64,000 nucleotides of DNA from an uncultured bacterium (GTDB lineage Bacteria; Bacteroidota; Bacteroidia; Bacteroidales; UBA932). The position numbers and the translations under genes are program-made. A model generated the notes under the pieces. It worked only from the letters and a program-made list of their open reading frames with translations. It was not told the origin of the DNA and ran no database searches. Of the stretch, positions 1 to 7,365 are shown one piece after another (positions within the stretch are counted from its first letter, which is position 1; each line of letters opens with the position of its first letter). The stretch lies in assembly GCA_949300025.1 (NCBI GenBank), contig CASGCS010000012.1:1-64000 (forward strand). Direction: 5' to 3'.

Positions 1-45
1 ACATTTACGGCCTAATGAAAAATAGGGGTGCCTTTCCGGATAATC

Positions 46-82
46 AATAAAAAAGAAGAATGACTTTCATAGCCATTCTTCA
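46..82 (-). terminator. Probable Rho-independent terminator of the lipoprotein gene at 181-786
   Basis: On the minus strand an 8-bp perfect stem (GAAGAATG at 55-62 pairing with CATTCTTC at 74-81) is followed by a T-rich tail, the complement of the A-run at 48-54. It lies about 100 bp past the stop codon of the minus-strand lipoprotein gene. Nothing else is visible in 1-180. Confidence 0.55.
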
Positions 83-180
83 AAAAATCATAGGTGAAAT
101 CTAAAAAAAATTTGGATTTAACTTAGAATTCGGCCTCTTTTCATGTATTTAATAAATATTATTATTTCAAAATATTACGA

Positions 181-786
181 TTATTCTTCACCCCAACACT
201 CATCACCTACATCTTCGTAACTTTCATTATTGATTCCGTCAATATAAGTTACCGTTATTCGAACACTATATAACGGCGAATAACCATATCCTTTCACTGC
301 GAGCTCCACAGATCCTTTTTCGTCATAATAAAGTGTTGAATATTGAGCCTCACCGAGAAAGAACTTACTCAATTTCTGATTGTCCGGAACATTGGAGTTC
401 TGAAATTGTTCAACGCTTCCGATTGGTTCACCGTACTTCTTTGTTAATTCCTCTTTCAGTTCATTGTATTTCGTCTCGCATTCACGCCAGCTGTTTAATG
501 TCGGATATAACAGCGAAACCTGGTTCACGACGTCTACATCAGGTTTCGAAGCGACAAGTACGAAATAACCGGTCACATCGTTCTGTTTAAAAGGACCTAT
601 CAGTGTTTTATTACTAACCTCGGTCAGCACTTTGGCATTGGACTGTTTCTTTTGTATCTTCTGGATAAATTCTTGTTTAGGACCATCTATTGCAGTGCCC
701 CAAAACATCATGTGGTCGGACGACTGACAGGCCGTCATTAATAATAATGCAGTAATCGATAAGAAAATGATGTTTAACTTTTTCAT
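181..786 (-). CDS. Hypothetical lipoprotein
   Basis: This 201-residue protein has an N-terminal lysine-rich signal followed by a hydrophobic stretch and the lipobox LMTAC, so Lgt and signal peptidase II should anchor it by Cys20 to the envelope. The rest is soluble, polar and rich in charged residues, and the C-terminus is acidic (DVGDECWGEE). I recognise no family. It is the last gene of a minus-strand run of envelope genes in the accessory region and is followed by a hairpin terminator. It lies 45 bp after the FISUMP-like gene, so co-transcription is likely. Function unknown. Confidence 0.75.
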   Translation of the reverse strand: MKKLNIIFLSITALLLMTACQSSDHMMFWGTAIDGPKQEFIQKIQKKQSNAKVLTEVSNKTLIGPFKQNDVTGYFVLVASKPDVDVVNQVSLLYPTLNSWRECETKYNELKEELTKKYGEPIGSVEQFQNSNVPDNQKLSKFFLGEAQYSTLYYDEKGSVELAVKGYGYSPLYSVRITVTYIDGINNESYEDVGDECWGEE

Positions 787-831
787 TGGATTCTGTATGT
801 TTAATGTTACCTACTAAAATACATTTAACGT

Positions 832-1425
832 TCAATCACATACTGGACGTATAGAGTAGCCCATATGACTTCTGGCCTGGTGAAGTTTATGCGAATTTAA
901 AGCGAAATAATAACATGAGAGAACATGCCAATTGTCCGCCGTAGCACTCCAATAATGGCCAATTCTGCCTCCAGTGAGGTTGTACTCCATTCTAAATATG
1001 CTCTGTTCCTTTTCTCCGGTATAAGGCAGAATAAGGGTATTGCCATTGGGACCGGTAAACAGGACATGGTCTTCGTATACCTCGGTTTCACACGACCTGT
1101 ACAACTCTTCAAACTCGGCTTTAGTAGGCATGCGCCACTTCCCGCCCCAATTGGCTGTGGCAGCATCATAGCCAGCCGTCAGATTGTTGTTGCCATCGAT
1201 GGCACCGTGTCTCCTTAGGATTCCCAATTCGTTCTCATGCCACAGCCCCTCATTGAGTATATTCTCATTATGAGGTTGAGTCTCTCCCCAACTGTAATAA
1301 TCGCCACGGTCTTCGGGATTCGTGGCACCTAAATTACACGTAGCCCATTTTGTGCCGCTGGGTAGCCCCAGGTCGATGTACATATGTCCGTTATATTCTA
1401 CGGGAGTCGGCCTATGACTGTACAT
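832..1425 (-). CDS. FISUMP/DUF1566-like lectin-fold domain protein
   Basis: The 197-residue product is almost entirely one domain of the type common in Bacteroidota surface proteins. It contains YIDLGLPSGTKWATCNLGA near residues 16-34, YYSWGE around 43-48, a central WRMPTKAEFEEL, and the C-terminal SIRPVCD, all features of the Fibrobacter-major-paralogue (FISUMP)/DUF1566 group with a C-type-lectin-like fold. No signal peptide is visible from the chosen ATG. The frame stays open upstream of it for 23 codons, back to the stop codon of the preceding lipoprotein gene, which is in the same frame. It could therefore be the detached C-terminal domain of that lipoprotein or depend on it for export. 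Ligand unknown. Confidence 0.7.
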   Translation of the reverse strand: MYSHRPTPVEYNGHMYIDLGLPSGTKWATCNLGATNPEDRGDYYSWGETQPHNENILNEGLWHENELGILRRHGAIDGNNNLTAGYDAATANWGGKWRMPTKAEFEELYRSCETEVYEDHVLFTGPNGNTLILPYTGEKEQSIFRMEYNLTGGRIGHYWSATADNWHVLSCYYFALNSHKLHQARSHMGYSIRPVCD

Positions 1426-1494
1426 TGCTAAGGCACCCTTCCCAGCAAGAGTGTTATAAAAGCATCTCTTATAAATCTTATTGTTGCCATATAT

Positions 1495-2403
1495 TTATTG
1501 CCACGTCAATTCTATCGTCTTACATATCAAGATGCTGCACTGTTTGTTGCCATATCGCGTACAATGGGCTTTCAATTGCGAATAGTAGTGTTCGCTGCCA
1601 TCTATAGGTATCTTGTCGAGCAACTTAAAGAAAGAGTCTGTAACGTCGTAGTAGTATGCCCATTGCTCTTCGTACGATTCACCGTCATAAGGAGGTGTGT
1701 TAAGTTGCCAAATTCTATTGTCTTTAGTCCAGTAATCGCCCGGATTTTGCCTCATGGTCCGTTCCAATCCCTCGGTGTCGATAAGGTGGCGGTTGTTTCC
1801 TTCGCCTATCACAAAACAAGCTGCACCATCATGAGTTGCATACCCCATCACAGTTAAAGGATTGGAGGTGGGAGCTATCAGCGAAATGAATTCATTGTGC
1901 TTGCTCTGCTTTTGAATCTGGAAAACCCCATATTGACTGCCTTGACGGTAAACGAAAGTCTTCTTGCCGATACGCCAATACTCATCCACTCCAGTGGGCA
2001 GGCCATAATTGTTGGCCATAGGATAGACCCTGTTCTTTCCTATGGCCACGGGGAACCCTTCGTTATCACGCATGATTTGTTCGAAAGGTTCTCCATCAAG
2101 CATATATACGCCTAATCGGGCATCATAGAGATGCTTCTCGCCGTTTGTAGTGAGTACATAATAGTTTTCGCTGCCATCTATTTCGGCAAGGTTAAGTGCC
2201 TCATAGCTATCGTATATAAAGTCACTGTCGTATTTGCGTGCCAGTCCGTTATAAACAGCCCATTTGCCCTCTTTACCTTTGCGATGCAACTCAGCACGTG
2301 ACAGTCCGTCGTACTCTTGATAGAGAATCTCGCGTTCCATTGAGGTGCAAGCTGATAGGACACACAACATTAATAAACAAATGATTTGTCCGATTATTCT
2401 CAT
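1495..2403 (-). CDS. Hypothetical lipoprotein, possibly beta-repeat
   Basis: The 302-residue protein begins with a signal sequence and lipobox (VLSAC), so it is a probable lipoprotein. Its body is rich in aromatic and Gly/Asp turns (KWAVYNGLARKY, YYVLTTNGEKHLYD, YGVFQIQK), suggesting short beta repeats loosely like WG or propeller repeats, but no clean family match is visible. IDGSE(N/H)YY occurs twice, near residues 75 and 269. Its ATG overlaps the stop of the preceding gene (ATGA, 2400-2403), indicating translational coupling. The FISUMP-like domain gene follows in the same frame after a TAA. Function unknown. Confidence 0.7.
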   Translation of the reverse strand: MRIIGQIICLLMLCVLSACTSMEREILYQEYDGLSRAELHRKGKEGKWAVYNGLARKYDSDFIYDSYEALNLAEIDGSENYYVLTTNGEKHLYDARLGVYMLDGEPFEQIMRDNEGFPVAIGKNRVYPMANNYGLPTGVDEYWRIGKKTFVYRQGSQYGVFQIQKQSKHNEFISLIAPTSNPLTVMGYATHDGAACFVIGEGNNRHLIDTEGLERTMRQNPGDYWTKDNRIWQLNTPPYDGESYEEQWAYYYDVTDSFFKLLDKIPIDGSEHYYSQLKAHCTRYGNKQCSILICKTIELTWQ

Positions 2404-3497
2404 TTTTGCTTCTCCTTTATATAAATACCGACCATGTTTTCAACTCTCGTTTCTAATGACTGAAACTCGCCGTTGCGCCAATAGCCGCCCTGTCCTTGTT
2501 GAGTGCCTGCTACATAGACATCTCCGTGGAGAACGGCGATAGCATCTGCCGATGAACTACCATCGGGTGTGAGTTTGGCGGACTTTCCGTTTTTCCAATA
2601 AATACCTTGATTGCCGTCATTGGTGCCGCATAGATACCAATCAGACAAGTCGGTACATGAACCGGTAATACGGACATTATACGAATCGGGCAATTCTTTT
2701 TCCCATCCCTGTTCATCCCAATAGCAAGCGTAATAGCCATAACTTTCGAGATTGTCGTCGGAATAGCCCGCTATGTGTAAATCAATACCGTTATAGCAAG
2801 CCGTATAAAAAGCGCCGCATCCATCGTGAAGCGGTTCCCACTCGCCTTGGGGCGTGCTCTTTCCATAGGAATTCCCATTAATCCAAATGCTTGGCCGACG
2901 ATAATAAGGATCGACGAAACGTTCAAAACGGTTACGTTCCAGGTCGTAGCCAATCAATAAAATATTGGGACCATACATGATTACATCTTCACATGCGGCA
3001 TCCCATTTACCATCGGTCAATGAATAAAGTTCGGTATTGTTCTTCCAGCATTTGGCCACACTCATGCGGCGATGTGTATATTCAAACTTCGCACTGCGTG
3101 TACGTGTTACAGGTCCGTCGTATGCGTAACCGGCAGTGATGACATCGCCTGCATCCGTTACAGTCACGGCCTTGGCACATGACATATAACTACCATCAGT
3201 CAGCAAATGTATTTTCCCATTATGCCAATAAACGGCATAGGGCTGCTTTGTCCGGTCTTTGGGTTGCAACTGACCGGCGACATAGACATCGCCGTTCACT
3301 ACGGCCATGTCGTAAGCTACGGCCTCGCCTCCCGGAGATTCTAACGTATGTTGTTCGCCATTGATCCAATAAACGGCCGTACCGTCACTGAGGTTTCCAC
3401 AAAGCCACACATCATTGGGTTCGGTGTTGCACGAAGTCATGGCGGCAAGTCCTAAGGTTGAACCCAACAACATCGTGATTCTTAATAAGTTCTTCAT
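2400..3497 (-). CDS. Lipoprotein with YWxNG beta-propeller-like repeats
   Basis: The 365-residue product has a signal peptide with lipobox AMTSC. The remainder is built from repeated units, each with a strand of the form VYVAG or WLCG followed by YWxNG (YWINGEQ, YWHNGK, CWKNNTE, IWINGN, CYWDEQG, YWKNGK, YWRNGE). That gives seven recognisable blades, which fits a beta-propeller exposed at the cell surface or periplasm. Similar repeat proteins are found in Bacteroidota genomes with no assigned role. It overlaps the next lipoprotein gene by 4 bp, so the two are probably made together. Ligand or partner unknown; a recognition or scaffold role is inference. Confidence 0.75.
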   Translation of the reverse strand: MKNLLRITMLLGSTLGLAAMTSCNTEPNDVWLCGNLSDGTAVYWINGEQHTLESPGGEAVAYDMAVVNGDVYVAGQLQPKDRTKQPYAVYWHNGKIHLLTDGSYMSCAKAVTVTDAGDVITAGYAYDGPVTRTRSAKFEYTHRRMSVAKCWKNNTELYSLTDGKWDAACEDVIMYGPNILLIGYDLERNRFERFVDPYYRRPSIWINGNSYGKSTPQGEWEPLHDGCGAFYTACYNGIDLHIAGYSDDNLESYGYYACYWDEQGWEKELPDSYNVRITGSCTDLSDWYLCGTNDGNQGIYWKNGKSAKLTPDGSSSADAIAVLHGDVYVAGTQQGQGGYWRNGEFQSLETRVENMVGIYIKEKQK

Positions 3498-3549
3498 ATC
3501 GCTGTATTTAATTAGTAGATTTCATCGTTATTATAAGAGTGCAACCACA

Positions 3550-4845
3550 CTAAAACTTCATTATTGGTCGTACTATCGCCCAATCGTCACAATGACGCCA
3601 TCTCTTTATTCCACTATACATCGTTACTACAAAAGCAGTCCTGCCTTCTTCATCGATTTCGTGCGACCAATGACTAGATGTGTAGTGGAAAGAAGAATAA
3701 TCATTAGACATATCCAATGCCTCTCCGCCGGCAGCAACAAGTGCAGTATTTAACTTGATTCTGTTTTGGTATATTGTTTTTAATTCGGCTACGCTGGGCA
3801 ATCTTTTTGAACTGTTTGTCGGATATTTTTCAATAGCATCATTCCATGACATCTGCTCGTCTTTAAGAGCCATTACTTTGCCGTGTAAACCGCCGTCGCT
3901 GATCTGAAATACTACACCCTGCAACCCCTTATGAAAATCACCGACCCGATAGATACCTTTACTGTGTCTATATGTTTCATCCGCGTTCAACCGATTTAAC
4001 TCAGCCTGCTGGGCCGCCGCCTCGCGGCGTTGTTTTTCCTCTTCGAGCCGACGTTCCTCGACCCAACGTTTCTGGGCTGCCCGTTCCTCTTCAGCCCGTT
4101 TCAGTTCTGCAGCATAACGTTCTTCTGCAGCACGACGTTCCATGGCCAGACGCTCCTGCTTCTGCCGGTAGGCATAATATCCCGCTCCCGCTCCGGCCAG
4201 CACGAGCAGGGCCAGGACGGCCAGTACATACGGCCGACGTTTTTTGCGGGCCGCAATACGTTGCAACCGTCGCTCTTCCGCCTGTTTCTCGCGTTCAAGA
4301 CGTGCCGCTTGTTCCGCACGTTCCTGCTCCTCCTGCCATAGACGACGCCGTTCTTCCAGTACAATACCAGCCGCACGAATCAATTCCTCGTTATAAAGTG
4401 TAGGGTTACCCGTCATTTCCCGCAACTGGTCGTCGTCTTTCTCACGCACCTGCGGGAGCAGCTCTTCAGATTTCTGTCGCAGTTGCAATTCACGTCGGCT
4501 TGCTTCCACCACATCCGGACGATACAGACCGGGATTGTCGATAATCTGTGTGAGTTTCCGGTCGTCGAAATGCTGAATATCTGTCGAGTCTTCGAATTGT
4601 TTCCCTGCATCAGGGTGAGTGTATGTCGGATTCGATGCTTCCTTGCTTCGCCCCAGAATCAATAACAATAACCCGACAACGGATGCGAGGATACCTCCTA
4701 TCATCAAGATCGCTACGCGCGAAGTATCGCCGCCGAATGCGGATACGAATTGGTATTCTGCAGTCTCCTGGATGGAAAGACCATAAATGAATGCGCCCAC
4801 ACCTCCGATGAGCAGGAGCATTCCAAAAACCTGCTTTAAATTCAT
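3550..4845 (-). CDS. Membrane coiled-coil protein with C-terminal DUF1566-like domain
   Basis: I start this gene at the ATG at 4845 (MNLKQVFGML), because the longer frame to 4980 would overlap the upstream lipoprotein gene. The 431-residue product has two N-terminal membrane helices (about residues 5-20 and 47-65), a soluble part with two similar units (DNPGLYRPDVVEASRREL and GNPTLYNEELIRAAG), and an Arg/Glu-rich coiled coil interrupted by a third membrane helix (VLAVLALLVLAGAGAGYYAY). A C-terminal globular domain of about 120 residues ends IVRPIMKF and resembles DUF1566/Lcl domains. The coil-membrane-coil layout suggests a structural or sensory membrane protein. Function unknown. Confidence 0.7.
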   Translation of the reverse strand: MNLKQVFGMLLLIGGVGAFIYGLSIQETAEYQFVSAFGGDTSRVAILMIGGILASVVGLLLLILGRSKEASNPTYTHPDAGKQFEDSTDIQHFDDRKLTQIIDNPGLYRPDVVEASRRELQLRQKSEELLPQVREKDDDQLREMTGNPTLYNEELIRAAGIVLEERRRLWQEEQERAEQAARLEREKQAEERRLQRIAARKKRRPYVLAVLALLVLAGAGAGYYAYRQKQERLAMERRAAEERYAAELKRAEEERAAQKRWVEERRLEEEKQRREAAAQQAELNRLNADETYRHSKGIYRVGDFHKGLQGVVFQISDGGLHGKVMALKDEQMSWNDAIEKYPTNSSKRLPSVAELKTIYQNRIKLNTALVAAGGEALDMSNDYSSFHYTSSHWSHEIDEEGRTAFVVTMYSGIKRWRHCDDWAIVRPIMKF

Positions 4846-4882
4846 TTGTAATAGAGAGTTATTTAAGTTTGGATATGCTTGC

Positions 4883-5401
4883 CTATAAATGGGAGAGAGG
4901 ATAGATCCCGATCGTGCAGTTGGCTCTCGCGTGGTTGTTATACACTTGGTACCCTCCCGAGAATTTAAAATATTTCCCATCCTTTGAGTAGCCTATACGA
5001 CAGTGATACGCTCCTCCCCATTGCGAACCCTTTAGCTGAATTTCGTCCTTGTCTATGGCATATTCCTGTAATTTTTCAAGGGTCAGTTTACTGTCGCTAC
5101 GAGTATATTCGGACAGATCATACACGCTATCTGCATATTTAATAAGATCTTTTATGCTTTTCTCCAGATACTTACGACTTTGTTTATGATTCTTCGTCTC
5201 AAACGTGAAAAATATACCGTCATTATTCTCTCCATCGGCATAAGGCCCTTGGAATTCGATAAATTGTGTGGGTGGTTTCAAAAAAGGAGCTCCTACCGAT
5301 TCGAACAGGACGGGCTCCCAGTTTTCAATTTTTTGCGTGTTGTTGCAAGATGTCAATACAGACATTGCAAGCAGTGCGAGCATCAGTAATTTAGTTCTCA
5401 T
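4883..5401 (-). CDS. Hypothetical lipoprotein
   Basis: This 172-residue protein has a signal peptide with lipobox VLTSC, so it is probably lipid-anchored. The mature part has no recognisable motif; it is mixed alpha/beta with a lysine-rich middle and a C-terminal beta-like region (KYFKFSGGYQVYNN). It is the first gene of the minus-strand run that continues with the coiled-coil membrane protein 37 bp downstream, so they are likely co-transcribed. Function unknown. Confidence 0.7.
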   Translation of the reverse strand: MRTKLLMLALLAMSVLTSCNNTQKIENWEPVLFESVGAPFLKPPTQFIEFQGPYADGENNDGIFFTFETKNHKQSRKYLEKSIKDLIKYADSVYDLSEYTRSDSKLTLEKLQEYAIDKDEIQLKGSQWGGAYHCRIGYSKDGKYFKFSGGYQVYNNHARANCTIGIYPLSHL

Positions 5402-5829
5402 AATTCATTGGGTTTTGTTTAGATCTGTATATTTTAGGCATAAAATAAGAAACGTGGGCCATTACTTTTTATCTGCTTCTGAGGTCTTCGCAATACCTTG
5501 TAGACAAATAAATGAGTAAAGCCCACGCTGCCGTGAGCGTTTACGCTTTACTCTTGTCTGCGATTAAAACGGCCAAGTTTCAAAAGCAAGAATAAAAGCT
5601 AACGCTTTTTATATTTATGTCTTAATATTTCTCCTTTTATGCCATAGGCATCGTCTTTAATTAATTGGTTTTCGCGGTAAATATACGAAAAATTTGGCTA
5701 ATATATCGGTAAAATGCAGGGGAAACAGGAAAGAGGGGCAAAATACAGGGCCGGAATATTCTCAATCCCGGCCCCTTGTATTTAACCTTCTACGATGAGC
5801 ACTTACTTTACCGTGTCTGCCCTTTGAAT
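5402..5829. other. Gene-free gap with two inverted repeats
   Basis: No convincing gene is present. The gap holds an imperfect cruciform at 5502-5559 (arms AGACAA/TTGTCT and GAGTAAAGC/GCTTTACTC), a short hairpin with arms AAAAGC/GCTTTT near 5596-5611, and a GC-rich hairpin at 5744-5780 next to the integrase stop. It separates the cargo genes from the integrase. Confidence 0.6.
5744..5780 (-). terminator. Hairpin after the integrase gene, probable terminator
   Basis: The arms GGGCCGG (5748-5754) and CCGGCCC (5768-5774) form a strong stem around a loop containing GAATATTC. It sits about 50 bp past the integrase stop on the minus strand. The downstream tail (TATTTT on the minus strand) is only moderately T-rich, so the call is tentative. 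Confidence 0.4.
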
Positions 5830-7059
5830 CTATTGTACCAGCCTGAACTTATCGCCGATGCGGGTCTGCAAGTTATCCATATCCCGCTTTATCTTGTCGT
5901 TGGTGATTTTGGCGTAAATCTGTGTGGTGGTGATGTGTTTGTGCCCGAGCATCTTGCTGACCGTCTCCAGAGGGACACCCTGCGAGAGGGTGACCGTGGT
6001 CGAGAAGGTGTGCCTGGCCTCGTGCATCGTCGGATTGAACGACAACCCGGCATGGCGTGCCACATGTCGTAGGGACATATTCATCGAATCACGGTCTTTG
6101 ACCGGGAATACCTTATTTCCGGGGAGCCTCAGTCGGCTGTAACGTTCTACGAGCCGTTTGGCCACCGGCAGCAGCTTGACCCGAAACTGCGTTCCTGTTT
6201 TTTGTCGATGGTCCACGATCCACAGATCCCCCTGTTCATCCGTGTGAATATCGTCATGGGTGAGTTTCTTTACATCGGCATAGGCAAGCCCCGTGAAGCA
6301 GCAAAACACGAATATGTCCCGGACGATGGCTGTCTTGTAATTGGGGACATAGACCTTCATCACGGCCTGCAGTTCCGATTCGGAAAGAAACCGTCGGTCG
6401 CGGTAAGTGACGTTGATATGGAATCCTGCAAACGGATCGGAGGTGATCCAGCCATTCTTGAAAGCAGTATAGCTCATCAGCTTCAGCTTCTTGACCGGAG
6501 TATGGATACTGCCGGGAAGCATATGACGGACGGCCGAGAGATAAATCACATACTTTTCGATAAATTCACGCTTCAACTCCCGGAACGGGATATCCTCCAG
6601 CTTGTATTCGTATTGCAAGAATGCGGCCAGATAACGGCGGGAACGGGTATAGTTCACAAGGGTTCCCTCTGCCCGGTCTTTGCCGACGCGCTTCTCGGCG
6701 AACTCTTTCAAGTAATCATCGAAGGTTTGCAACAGGAGTTGATATCCGTCCCCGAATCCCAACCAGGCATTCCTGACCTTCTCGGCCGTGACGTAAGAAT
6801 CCCAATCACAGATACGCTGGTACTGCTTGCCGATGTTGGTCTTGATATTCTCCAGTTTCTCGTTGATCCGCTGGGCTACGACGCTTCTGCCCGATGCTTT
6901 GTTGGCTTTGGTGTCCCACAGTTTGAGTGGGACAGACATTTTGCAACTGAACTGCGAGATGGTTCCGTTGATGGTGATGCGTCCCATGATGGGCGCTTTG
7001 CCGTTCTGTTCGGCCTGTCGTTTCAGATAGAACAGGACCTTGAAAGTGCTTCTTGCCAT
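5830..7059 (-). CDS. Tyrosine recombinase/integrase, CTnDOT-like
   Basis: I start at the ATG at 7059 (MARSTFKVLFYLKR), the usual start for Bacteroidota integrases; the frame is open to 7215 but that stretch crosses an inverted repeat. The 409-residue enzyme has an N-terminal arm-binding region, a SAM-like core-binding domain (about 105-205) and a catalytic domain (about 220-400). Visible catalytic residues are Lys287, His346-x-x-Arg349, His373 and nucleophile Tyr382. The first catalytic Arg is missing: the TGLR position reads TGLA (Ala259), as in the IntDOT group, which has Ser there. It probably integrates or excises the accessory element in 1-7.2 kb. No transfer genes are in the window. Confidence 0.9.
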   Translation of the reverse strand: MARSTFKVLFYLKRQAEQNGKAPIMGRITINGTISQFSCKMSVPLKLWDTKANKASGRSVVAQRINEKLENIKTNIGKQYQRICDWDSYVTAEKVRNAWLGFGDGYQLLLQTFDDYLKEFAEKRVGKDRAEGTLVNYTRSRRYLAAFLQYEYKLEDIPFRELKREFIEKYVIYLSAVRHMLPGSIHTPVKKLKLMSYTAFKNGWITSDPFAGFHINVTYRDRRFLSESELQAVMKVYVPNYKTAIVRDIFVFCCFTGLAYADVKKLTHDDIHTDEQGDLWIVDHRQKTGTQFRVKLLPVAKRLVERYSRLRLPGNKVFPVKDRDSMNMSLRHVARHAGLSFNPTMHEARHTFSTTVTLSQGVPLETVSKMLGHKHITTTQIYAKITNDKIKRDMDNLQTRIGDKFRLVQ

Positions 7060-7151
7060 AACTCTAAAAACTTTATTGTTAATACGTTCATTAGAGTTAT
7101 TTGTTGTTGTGAAATCCGACGCAAGAAACTGAAAAAAAGCAATTAAAAATG

Positions 7152-7204
7152 AAGTTCGGAAAGTGCTGCGGTAACGATCTGGTAACGCAACTCTTTCCGA
7201 ACTT
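7152..7204. repeat. 12-bp inverted repeat enclosing a direct repeat, candidate recombination site
   Basis: AAGTTCGGAAAG (7152-7163) is the exact reverse complement of CTTTCCGAACTT (7193-7204). The 29-bp interior has two GGTAACG copies separated by four bases (about 7170-7187). It lies between the integrase start and the core secDF gene, where an attachment core or integrase/excisionase binding site would be expected. The role is inference; the other element end is outside the window. Confidence 0.5.
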
Positions 7205-7365
7205 TGCCTTTTCATGCGGCTGAACCGCTCTTTTACCTCCGGAACAATCTCACTAAAACACTGTCTCCGTGCGTTTTATATGTTATTGCCCCTGTTCCGT
7301 TTTTTTAAGGACGATCCAAATCGGGTCACCCTCTCTTCTATTATTGTTCCGCTGTCTGCGGCAGT

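Noticed and set aside
6202..7146. Long plus-strand open frame antisense to the integrase
   Set aside because: It is a shadow of the integrase reading frame with no domain-like sequence.
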